The position numbers and the translations under genes were made by a program. Shown here in pieces: positions 8,280 through 16,205 of a DNA stretch of 44,995 nt (its first letter is position 1; every line of letters starts with the position of its first letter). The DNA is from Paraglaciecola polaris LMG 21857 (GTDB taxonomy: Bacteria; Pseudomonadota; Gammaproteobacteria; Enterobacterales; Alteromonadaceae), in the NCBI RefSeq assembly GCF_000315055.1, contig NZ_BAER01000126.1, positions 1 to 44,995 of the forward strand, written 5' to 3'. Under the pieces are notes generated by a model. That model had not been told where the DNA came from and searched no databases. It saw nothing but the letters and a program-made list of their open reading frames with translations.

Positions 8280-9260
8280 ATGACAGCCACACGTAGAAGC
8301 TTTTTAAGATTTTCGTTTTTGAGCGGTATTTTTGCAACGCTAACCGCAAGTAGTCAATCGGTTCTGGCAGCTCAGAAGACAAACAAGCCAATAGTGATCT
8401 CGACTTGGGAACACGGGCTGGCAGCCAATAAAATCGCATGGCAGGTGCTCAATAACAGTGGCCGTGCCTTAGATGCTGTCGAGCAAGGTGTGCGTGTACC
8501 CGAAGCGGATCCTAACGTGCGCACAGTGGGTTACGGCGGTTACCCAGACAGTGAAGGTAATGTGACATTAGACGCCTGTATCATGGATGAGAACATGAAT
8601 TGTGGCTCGGTGGCTTATCTACAGGGCATCAAGCATCCCATCTCTGTGGCACGAAAGGTGATGGAGGAAACCCCTCACGTCATGTTAGTGGGCCAAGGCG
8701 CCCAAGACTTCGCATTACAACAAGGCTTTGATATACAAGATTTATTAACACCACAAGCCAAAAAAGATTGGCAAGACTGGCGTGCATCCGGTCAGGGTAA
8801 AAAACAGATAAATATTGAAAATCACGACACCATTGGCATGTTAGCCCTCGACTCACAGGGGAATTTAAGTGGCGCCTGCACCACAAGCGGTGCGGCATAC
8901 AAGTTACCTGGACGAGTCGGTGACTCTCCTATCATAGGTGCCGGTTTATATGTGGATAACGAAGTCGGTGGTGCCACCGCAACGGGGATGGGCGAACTGA
9001 TGATGAAAACGGTCGGTTGTCATCTGGTCGTCGAATTAATGCGCCAAGGGGCATCTCCTCAAGAAGCGTGCAAAAAGGCGGTAGAGCGCATCGCTACCCG
9101 ATTAGATAATTTTGCTGAGTTTCAGGTCGGATTTATTGCGCTTAATAAAGCCGGTGAGTACGGCGCATACTGCATTCAACCTGGCTTTAACTACGCGGTG
9201 CAGGACAGTAACGGTACACGTTTAAACGACGGCAAAAACTTATTAGGAGAGGTTTTGTAA
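8280..9260 (+). CDS. N4-(beta-N-acetylglucosaminyl)-L-asparaginase (aspartylglucosaminidase), Tat-exported
   Basis: This N-terminal-nucleophile hydrolase (326 residues) cleaves the GlcNAc-Asn bond left on glycosylated asparagine, giving aspartate and GlcNAc. The autoprocessing site NHD-TIGM is present with Thr184 as the new N-terminal nucleophile. It is followed by SGACTTSG, KLPGRVGDSPIIGAGLYVD and GGATATGMGE, which match bacterial and human glycosylasparaginases. The N-terminus is a twin-arginine signal (TRRSFLRFSF, then a hydrophobic stretch ending SVLAA), so the enzyme should be exported folded to the periplasm. The start has AAAGGA at good spacing. Its stop overlaps the GH85 start by one base, implying coupled translation. 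Family assignment is firm. Confidence 0.95.
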   Translation: MTATRRSFLRFSFLSGIFATLTASSQSVLAAQKTNKPIVISTWEHGLAANKIAWQVLNNSGRALDAVEQGVRVPEADPNVRTVGYGGYPDSEGNVTLDACIMDENMNCGSVAYLQGIKHPISVARKVMEETPHVMLVGQGAQDFALQQGFDIQDLLTPQAKKDWQDWRASGQGKKQINIENHDTIGMLALDSQGNLSGACTTSGAAYKLPGRVGDSPIIGAGLYVDNEVGGATATGMGELMMKTVGCHLVVELMRQGASPQEACKKAVERIATRLDNFAEFQVGFIALNKAGEYGAYCIQPGFNYAVQDSNGTRLNDGKNLLGEVL

Positions 9261-11014
9261 TGGGCAAAATTGCTGGGTTGTTATTGGTATTGTGCGCCCT
9301 TGCGGTTAATGCTGATGAGCTGACGATTCGGGCGAATGAAGCCCCGTTCGCGTTAACATTAGAGCAAGCAATGAACTGGGCACCTGAGCGTGAGTTTACC
9401 TCGCCGGCTAATATTTCTACTGTGCCATTAGCCAGACGTTACCCCGCTCAGCTTGACGACACCCGAGGGAGTTTAGATACCCGGGCCAAGGTGCTATATG
9501 CCCCAGATGGCATGAATAACTTCGCAAACTACTTAGTTACCCAGCCTAAATTTAATTTGTACAACTTTACTCACTGGTCACAAATCGACGTATTGAACTG
9601 GTTTGCGGGCACGGCGGACCATGTGGTGCAACTTCCGGCTAAACCCTGGGTTGATACTGCCCATAAAAATGGGGTGAAGGTTATAGGGTCAATTTTCTTG
9701 GCTATTGCTAAATATGGCGGTAGTCCAGACACTGCTGAGAAACTGCTCAAACAGGATGAACAAGGCCGTTTTGTCATGGCCCATCGTTTGGTGGATATTG
9801 CTCAGTATTATGGTTTTGATGGTTGGCTGATGAATCAAGAAACCAATCTCACTGCCATTAAAGATGCAAACAATGAGTTGGTTGAAGGTCAGCGAGACCC
9901 TGAGCGTGGCGCGGCCTTAGGCAAAAAAATACTGGCATTTATGCAATACCTAACCGCTATCGCCCCCCAAGGAATGGAAATCCATTGGTATGATTCCATG
10001 CTTGAAAATGGTGAGGTGCGCTGGCAAAACGAGCTGAATGACAAAAATAAGGCATTCCTCAGTCAAGGTGTTCACAGTGCCGATGCCATGTTTATGAATT
10101 ACTGGTGGAATAAGCCCATGGTGGAGAGCTCTGTAGAGATTGCTCAGCAACTGGGGCGCTCGCGCTATGATCTATATTTCGGAGCCGACTTATGGCCCAG
10201 CCGTAATGCCCAGCGTGCATTTAGCCGCAGCCAGTGGCTAAATGATTTATTCGATACCGAATCGGGTCACGGGCTTACGTCCATTGCTTTGTTCGCACCG
10301 AACTTTAATTTCAATTTTGCGGGTGAAGACCACACTCCTATTTTTAGCCATTTTAAAGATAATGCCCAAGATCCCCTTAGCTTCTACCAGACAGAGCAAC
10401 GCCTGTTTACTGGCGATGATTTGAATCTTGCCGTCAACGATGAAAAAAGTTGGCCTGGGATTGGCCGCTATTTGCCTGCTAAAACAACGATTTCAAACCT
10501 GCCGTTTATCACTCACTTTAATACTGGCCAAGGTAAGGTACTGATCGAGGATGGGCAAAAAACCGCCGATGGATGGACAGACATGAGCAAGCAAGACTTG
10601 CTACCCACTTGGCAATTTGCGGTATATGGCAGTCAGAACTTAGATCCACATTACGATTTTGAGCACGTTTATTCAGGTGGCAGTTCATTGGCTTTTGAGG
10701 GGAAATTGCAATCACAAGATGCGCGTATTCCTTTGTATCAAACCAATTTTGTTCTCGGTGACGAGCAGGTCGCTACGTTAACCATAAAAGGTGGTAGCCA
10801 AAGCATGTCTTTTTATCTGCAGGCGGCGAGCGGTGAACGCACTATATACGCCTTGTCGGACTATAGCCCTAAGAGTGAGCACCAAGGAGAATGGTACCGT
10901 TATTCCATTCCCCTTAATAAGCTAGCAGCACAGCATATTGTGCAATTAGGGGTGTCTTTCTCCGCTCAGTCGTCAGATGTTTCGGTTAATTTGGGCGAGC
11001 TGGCGATTAAGTGA
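9260..11014 (+). CDS. GH85 endo-beta-N-acetylglucosaminidase
   Basis: This 584-residue enzyme hydrolyses the GlcNAc-beta-1,4-GlcNAc bond of the N-glycan core, releasing the mannose-bearing glycan and leaving one GlcNAc on asparagine. It has a signal peptide (about 1-18, cleavage after VNA). GH85 hallmarks are FNLYNFTHWSQIDVLNWF, NGVKVIGSIF, the catalytic GFDGWLMNQE segment (Asn192 and Glu194, the family's N-x-E pair), IHWYDSM with RWQNELNDKN, and DAMFMNYWW. The C-terminal part (about 430-584) looks like a beta-sandwich accessory domain. AGGAGAGG precedes the ATG, which overlaps the previous stop as TAATG. Endo-A and Endo-M are characterised members of the family. Periplasmic or secreted location is inferred from the signal peptide. 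Confidence 0.93.
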   Translation: MGKIAGLLLVLCALAVNADELTIRANEAPFALTLEQAMNWAPEREFTSPANISTVPLARRYPAQLDDTRGSLDTRAKVLYAPDGMNNFANYLVTQPKFNLYNFTHWSQIDVLNWFAGTADHVVQLPAKPWVDTAHKNGVKVIGSIFLAIAKYGGSPDTAEKLLKQDEQGRFVMAHRLVDIAQYYGFDGWLMNQETNLTAIKDANNELVEGQRDPERGAALGKKILAFMQYLTAIAPQGMEIHWYDSMLENGEVRWQNELNDKNKAFLSQGVHSADAMFMNYWWNKPMVESSVEIAQQLGRSRYDLYFGADLWPSRNAQRAFSRSQWLNDLFDTESGHGLTSIALFAPNFNFNFAGEDHTPIFSHFKDNAQDPLSFYQTEQRLFTGDDLNLAVNDEKSWPGIGRYLPAKTTISNLPFITHFNTGQGKVLIEDGQKTADGWTDMSKQDLLPTWQFAVYGSQNLDPHYDFEHVYSGGSSLAFEGKLQSQDARIPLYQTNFVLGDEQVATLTIKGGSQSMSFYLQAASGERTIYALSDYSPKSEHQGEWYRYSIPLNKLAAQHIVQLGVSFSAQSSDVSVNLGELAIK

Positions 11015-11739
11015 TGGTCGAAATTGAAATCTGCTTAGGTTGTGATGATAGCGCGCATATTGCCCAGCAAGTTAAGGCGGCATATTCGGGCGGTGCGACT
11101 CGGGTGGAGCTGTGCAGTTCAATGGAGCATGAGGGACTAACCCCCAGCACAGATGCTTTGCACAAAGCAAAAATAGCGGCGCCTGAAGGATTGCTTCTGC
11201 TGGCGATGATACGTCCCAGAGCCGGTGATTTTTGTTATTCGATGGGCGAAATAGAACAGATGAAGCGCGAAATCACCCTTGCTAGCCAAGCCGGTATGCA
11301 TGGCGTTGTGCTCGGCGCCCTGACCAGGGCCAACGCGTTGGATATTCCAGCCCTTGAGCAACTGTTAGCGGTTGCCAGCGAAGCAAAGCTACAGGTGACA
11401 TTTCACCGGGCATTTGATGCATTACGGACACCCGTTGCATCCATTATGGCCTTAGCCGAACTAGGCGTGCAGCGAATTTTAAGCGCTGGCGCACCTTGGG
11501 GGGCTGAGAGTAACGCGGCACAGCATGTGGGCTCCTTACAAAGCTATTTAGATGGTGCAAACGGATGCTTGGAGTTGGTTATTGCGGGCAGTGTCAATGC
11601 CACTAACGCGACGACCATAGCCGGAAAACTGACCTCGAGTGTTGGCTACTCTTTTCATGCTTATTCATCTGTGTTGTCCCATGGTCTAGTGGACGAAAGC
11701 AAAGTTAGGCAACTGTACCAAGCGGTGAACTACGCGTAG
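11014..11739 (+). CDS. cutC: CutC-family TIM-barrel protein
   Basis: This 241-residue protein has CutC-family signatures: EICLGCDD near the start, GATRVELCSSMEHEGLTPS, MIRPRAGDF-Y, GVVLGALT and TFHRAFDA. CutC was named for copper homeostasis in E. coli, but that role is disputed and no enzymatic activity is firmly assigned. There is no signal peptide, so it is cytoplasmic. The ATG at 11014 overlaps the GH85 stop by one base; a GTG at 11011 is the alternative. Tight coupling inside an N-glycan operon suggests a role in sugar catabolism rather than copper handling. That is an inference from position only. Confidence 0.88.
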   Translation: MVEIEICLGCDDSAHIAQQVKAAYSGGATRVELCSSMEHEGLTPSTDALHKAKIAAPEGLLLLAMIRPRAGDFCYSMGEIEQMKREITLASQAGMHGVVLGALTRANALDIPALEQLLAVASEAKLQVTFHRAFDALRTPVASIMALAELGVQRILSAGAPWGAESNAAQHVGSLQSYLDGANGCLELVIAGSVNATNATTIAGKLTSSVGYSFHAYSSVLSHGLVDESKVRQLYQAVNYA

Positions 11740-11770
11740 TGACAAACCGTTAATAAACAAACATTTTTAT

Positions 11771-11801
11771 CGCGGGCGATTATTCATTGGGCGGGCCCGC
11801 G
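11771..11801 (+). other. GC-rich hairpin between cutC and the GH2 gene
   Basis: CGCGGGC (11771-11777) pairs with GCCCGCG (11795-11801) around a 17-nt loop. No T-tract follows. It could stabilise or attenuate the mRNA in the 97-bp gap before the beta-mannosidase gene. Confidence 0.4.
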
Positions 11802-11836
11802 TTAGACATCTCGCCCCACTTTAAATACTGGTTTAT

Positions 11837-14410
11837 ATGATTAACAAACAAGATAAGACACAAATGACGACGCTGGCACTCAATGGGCAATGGCAATTTT
11901 GCCAGGCTGATGAACAGCAATGGCGAAGTGCCACCGTTCCAGGTTGCAACTTTACCGATCTATTAGCGCACCAATTAATTGATGATCCCTTCGTCCAAGA
12001 TAATGAGTCTCATCTGCAGTGGATAGAAAAAAAGGACTGGCATTACCGTCGCGCATTTAATATTACGGCGGCGCAATTGGCGCACAGTGAAGTCAAGCTG
12101 GTGGCGTTAGGGCTAGATACATTTTGCGATATTTATCTTAATGGTCAGCCTTTAGCCAGCGGTCAGAATATGTTCGTGGGTCAACATTTGGCATGCAGAT
12201 CTTTGTTAATCGTAGGACAAAATGAAATAGAAGTGCGTTTCCGCTCGCCCATGAACGAAGTGTATCCACAGTTTGTCGCCAATGGCTTTACCTACCCAGC
12301 CGAAAATGACAAAAGTGATGAGAAGCTCAGTGTTTTTTGTCGTAAGGCCCCTTGTCACTTTGGCTGGGACTGGGGACCAAAGTTTGTTACTTCGGGTATT
12401 TGGCGTGATATTTATTTGGCTTTTATTGATACGCTAGAAATAAAAGATGTGCATTTTGTGCAGCAATCTTTATCTGCTGAGCGTGCTCAATTCCGCTTCG
12501 ATCTAGATGTTTCTGCAATGGCTGACTTTAGTGGTCAGGTCAGGGTAACCTGCGCCCAAGCGCCACAGTTAAATCAAACTCAGTCGATTAACGTTTTAGC
12601 GGCGTCGGCTGGGCAAACGATATCGCTGGATTTCTCATTAACAGATCCTCAGCGCTGGTGGCCAAATGGTGTGGGCGATGCTTTCATATATGATTTTAAC
12701 TTTGAGCTGATAACCGACGAGAAGGTGCTTGCCGAGCACTCTTTAGCTATCGGCTTAAGGGAGATAGAAGTCGTCAATCAAACTGACGACATGGGTGAAT
12801 CGTTTTATTTTAAAGTAAATGGCCATCCGGTGTTTATGAAGGGATCAAACTATATCCCTGATGACAGCTTTATTCATAGAGTGACAGCTGAGCGCCATCA
12901 GCAACTATTTGACGGGGTTGTTGCTGGCAACATGAATATGTTGCGAGTGTGGGGCGGTGGTATCTATCAAGACGATAAATTCTATGAGTTAGCCGATCGT
13001 AACGGCATTTTAATCTGGCAAGATTTTATGTTTGCCTGCACCTTGTATCCTGCCAATGAAGCCTTTTTACACAATGTAAAACAGGAAGCTGAATATAACG
13101 TTAAACGCCTACGGAACCACCCGTGTATCGCTATGTGGTGTGGCAATAATGAAGTGGATATGGCCATTGAAAAATGGCAGTGGGCAGAAAAATTCGCCTA
13201 TTCAGATGAGCTTTACACCCGCTTGAAACAAGATTATATGTCGCTCTTTGATGACTGCTTGCCTAGTGTGGTGAGCGAGCTGGATAGTCAGCGTTTTTAT
13301 CTGCGTTCTTCCCCCATAGGCTTTTGGGAAAATGATGAAGACAACAAGGCTAATCATCATTATTGGGGCGTGTGGCATGGGGAAGAGCCCTTCAGTGAAT
13401 ACAAAAAGCGTATTCCACGTTTTATGAGTGAATATGGCTTTCAATCGTTCCCCATTGCTGAGTCTACCCATCGCTTTACGCGTCCAGAGGACCGAGAGTT
13501 GGAGTCGACCGTGATGCAAGTGCATCAAAAGCACCCTAGGGGCAACAAGCTAATTCGTAGCTATATGGATGAAGAGTTTAATCCGCCAAAAGATTTTGAA
13601 CAGTTGCTTTACCTCAGTCAGGTGCAACAAGCATTAGGGCTGAAAATGGCCTTTGAAGCCCACCGCGCGGCGATGCCTTTTTGCATGGGCACTTTATATT
13701 GGCAGTTGAATGACACATGGCCAGCGGCATCTTGGTCTGGTATTGACTATTACGGGCGCTGGAAGGCGTTACATTATCAGGCCAAACGCAGTTTTGCTCA
13801 GCAGTTGTTGGTGATTGAGCAAAACGATGACAGCCTAGATATTACCCTGATATCTGACCGCTTAACGTCCTTTTCGGCGCAATTGCACGTTAGTTTATAT
13901 CAGTTTAATGGTGAGGTTCTGTGGTCCCATGAGCAAAGTGTCAAGGTAGCAGCCAATGCTTCTCAAGAGATCTTCAGTCTTGAATTTGCCAAGCTCGTTA
14001 CAGCTCAGCAGCTTAGCCGCTCTGTGATGACTGCTAGTCTGGTTGATGTGAAAAGCGCACAAACTTTAGCGCAAAATACGCACTTTTTCGCACCGAACAA
14101 AGACTTGGCTTTGCAGTCAGCCAATATTGTATGCACAAAGGTGATAGCGCATGAGCAGTTAACGCTGACGTTTGACACGGATACCTTTGTTCGCCAGTTG
14201 TATGTCAGCGTCAGTGGGCATGATGGTAACTTTAACGATAACTTCTTTGATCTTATACCTATGCAGCCTAAGACCATTTGTTTGTCTTTGCCTAGAATGA
14301 ATAACAAGGACATTACAGCATTAGTCGAGAAGCTGAGCTGGAGTTCGTTAATCGATAGTTTTGCGTCGCAACAGTCCGAGATTGAAAGTTCGGTTGGAAT
14401 AAAACCATGA
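11837..14410 (+). CDS. GH2 beta-mannosidase, cytoplasmic
   Basis: This 857-residue enzyme has the GH2 order: sugar-binding jelly roll (LNGQWQF near the N-terminus, DWHYRRAF), immunoglobulin-like domain, and TIM barrel with MKGSNYIPDDSF and MLRVWGGGIYQ. The acid/base Glu439 is in MWCGNNE and the nucleophile Glu532 in FMSEYGFQSFP, as in beta-mannosidases. There is no signal peptide, so it acts in the cytoplasm, probably on Man-beta-1,4-GlcNAc brought in by the adjacent symporter, whose start overlaps this stop by 4 bp (ATGA). An internal ATG at 11864 is an alternative start; neither has a clear ribosome binding site. Family and specificity are well supported; the exact substrate is inferred. 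Confidence 0.93.
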   Translation: MINKQDKTQMTTLALNGQWQFCQADEQQWRSATVPGCNFTDLLAHQLIDDPFVQDNESHLQWIEKKDWHYRRAFNITAAQLAHSEVKLVALGLDTFCDIYLNGQPLASGQNMFVGQHLACRSLLIVGQNEIEVRFRSPMNEVYPQFVANGFTYPAENDKSDEKLSVFCRKAPCHFGWDWGPKFVTSGIWRDIYLAFIDTLEIKDVHFVQQSLSAERAQFRFDLDVSAMADFSGQVRVTCAQAPQLNQTQSINVLAASAGQTISLDFSLTDPQRWWPNGVGDAFIYDFNFELITDEKVLAEHSLAIGLREIEVVNQTDDMGESFYFKVNGHPVFMKGSNYIPDDSFIHRVTAERHQQLFDGVVAGNMNMLRVWGGGIYQDDKFYELADRNGILIWQDFMFACTLYPANEAFLHNVKQEAEYNVKRLRNHPCIAMWCGNNEVDMAIEKWQWAEKFAYSDELYTRLKQDYMSLFDDCLPSVVSELDSQRFYLRSSPIGFWENDEDNKANHHYWGVWHGEEPFSEYKKRIPRFMSEYGFQSFPIAESTHRFTRPEDRELESTVMQVHQKHPRGNKLIRSYMDEEFNPPKDFEQLLYLSQVQQALGLKMAFEAHRAAMPFCMGTLYWQLNDTWPAASWSGIDYYGRWKALHYQAKRSFAQQLLVIEQNDDSLDITLISDRLTSFSAQLHVSLYQFNGEVLWSHEQSVKVAANASQEIFSLEFAKLVTAQQLSRSVMTASLVDVKSAQTLAQNTHFFAPNKDLALQSANIVCTKVIAHEQLTLTFDTDTFVRQLYVSVSGHDGNFNDNFFDLIPMQPKTICLSLPRMNNKDITALVEKLSWSSLIDSFASQQSEIESSVGIKP

Positions 14411-16197
14411 TTTTAAGTTGGATCGATATTGTTGTCATCCTGGCCTATCTAGTGTCGGTTTTGTTGATCGGTTTATATATTTCTAAGCGTGCCAGTCGCG
14501 ACATGGACTCCTATTTCTTAGGTGGAAAAACCATTCCTTGGTGGGCACTTGGGGTATCAAACGCATCTGGTATGTTCGATATAGCCGGCACTATGTGGCT
14601 AGTATCCATGTGTTTTGTATATGGTTTAAAGAGTGCTTGGCTACCCTGGATCTGGCCGATATTTAATCAAATATTTTTAATGATATATCTGTCAGTTTGG
14701 CTGCGTCGTTCAAATGTGATGACTGGCGCTCAGTGGATGGAGACCCGTTTCGGCACTGGCAAAGGCGCACAATTGAGCCAGATGGTGGTAGTGGTGTTTG
14801 CATTAGTCAGTGCAATTGGCTTTATCGCTTATGCTTTTAAAGGCATAGGTAAGTTTGCTGCGATCTTTTTTCCCTGGGAGATATCTCCGGATATCTACGC
14901 CTTGATTATATTTTCGGTAACGACCGTGTATGTGGTTAAAGGTGGTATGTACAGCGTCGTATTTACCGAAATTTTGCAATTTATCATTATGACTATTGCG
15001 GCGGTTTCGGTGGGGGTGATTGCCATGTATATGGTGTCACCTGAGCAATTAGCAGCTGCGACACCAGAAGGCTGGGACAGTCTGCTCTTTAGTTGGCAAC
15101 TTGACCTAAACTGGCAAGGGCTAATCGATAGCGTCAATGTGAAGGTCGAAGAGGATGGTCTTGAACTATTCGGGTTGATGATCATGATGATGTTATTCAA
15201 AGGCGTGTTATCTAGCATGGCAGGGCCGGTGCCCAACTATGATATGCAACGTATTTTGGCGACTAAAAGCCCGAAAGATGCCGCCAAAATGAGTGGTTTG
15301 GTGTCTTTGGTGATGTTTTTCCCTCGCTACATGATGGTGGCGGGCCTGTCGATTCTGGCCATTGTATATATGGGGCCTGACATTCAAGCCCAAGGTAAGC
15401 AATTCGATTTTGAGCAGATACTGCCCTTTGCAATCAATAATTTTGTTCCTGTGGGGCTAACCGGTTTGCTCATTGCGGGGCTATTGGCCGCGTTTATGTC
15501 GACCTTTGCGGCGTCGGTTAACGCCGCCCCCGCTTATTTTGTCAATGATATCTATCGCCGTTATTTTCGCCCTGACGCCGACAGTCGCGCTTATGTGCGC
15601 ATGAGCTACATCGTATCGGTGCTTCTGGTTGTGCTTGGTATGGGGTTAGGCCTGATGCTAGGCAGTATTAACGCCATTATGCAGTGGATTTTTGCTGCTT
15701 TATTCGGTGGGTACGCCGCAGCAAATCTATTGAAGTGGCATTGGTGGCGATTCAACGCCTACGGCTATTTTTGGGGCATGCTGGCTGGTCTCATTGGGGC
15801 CTTGGTGCTGCCCATTGCATTACCTGATACTCAGCCACTTATGGCATTCCCACTACTGTTACTTTTCGGCCTAATCGGCTCGATTGCCGGCACTTTGTTA
15901 ACACCGGTGGAATCTGATGAGGTGCTCTGTGAATTCTACCGTACCGTTAAACCCTGGGGGTTCTGGGGGCCGATCCGGGACAAAGTGATGGAGCAAGATC
16001 CTGATTTTGTGCCAAACAAGGAGTTCTCACGGGATCTGGTTAACGTAGTGGTCGGTATTGTTTGGCAGCTCGCCCTAGTGGTGATGCCTATTTATTTGGT
16101 GATCCAGCAGTGGTGGTCAATGTTGGCCGCCTTTGCTGTCATTGCTGTCACAAGCTGGGTCTTGAAAAAGAACTGGTTAGATAAACTTCCTGAGTGA
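14407..16197 (+). CDS. Sodium:solute symporter (SSS family)
   Basis: This 596-residue integral membrane protein has about 13 hydrophobic segments. It shows the SSS core: RDMDSYFLGGKTIPWWALG near residue 35, the VVKGGMYSVVFTEILQF segment, and GLLIAGLLAAFMSTFAASVN. The family imports sugars, amino acids and other solutes with Na+. The gene overlaps the beta-mannosidase stop by 4 bp, so the two are probably co-translated. This suggests import of the enzyme's substrate (Man-beta-GlcNAc) or of mannose across the inner membrane. Ligand assignment is inferential. Confidence 0.9.
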   Translation: MILSWIDIVVILAYLVSVLLIGLYISKRASRDMDSYFLGGKTIPWWALGVSNASGMFDIAGTMWLVSMCFVYGLKSAWLPWIWPIFNQIFLMIYLSVWLRRSNVMTGAQWMETRFGTGKGAQLSQMVVVVFALVSAIGFIAYAFKGIGKFAAIFFPWEISPDIYALIIFSVTTVYVVKGGMYSVVFTEILQFIIMTIAAVSVGVIAMYMVSPEQLAAATPEGWDSLLFSWQLDLNWQGLIDSVNVKVEEDGLELFGLMIMMMLFKGVLSSMAGPVPNYDMQRILATKSPKDAAKMSGLVSLVMFFPRYMMVAGLSILAIVYMGPDIQAQGKQFDFEQILPFAINNFVPVGLTGLLIAGLLAAFMSTFAASVNAAPAYFVNDIYRRYFRPDADSRAYVRMSYIVSVLLVVLGMGLGLMLGSINAIMQWIFAALFGGYAAANLLKWHWWRFNAYGYFWGMLAGLIGALVLPIALPDTQPLMAFPLLLLFGLIGSIAGTLLTPVESDEVLCEFYRTVKPWGFWGPIRDKVMEQDPDFVPNKEFSRDLVNVVVGIVWQLALVVMPIYLVIQQWWSMLAAFAVIAVTSWVLKKNWLDKLPE

Positions 16198-16205
16198 GTT
16201 GTAGT

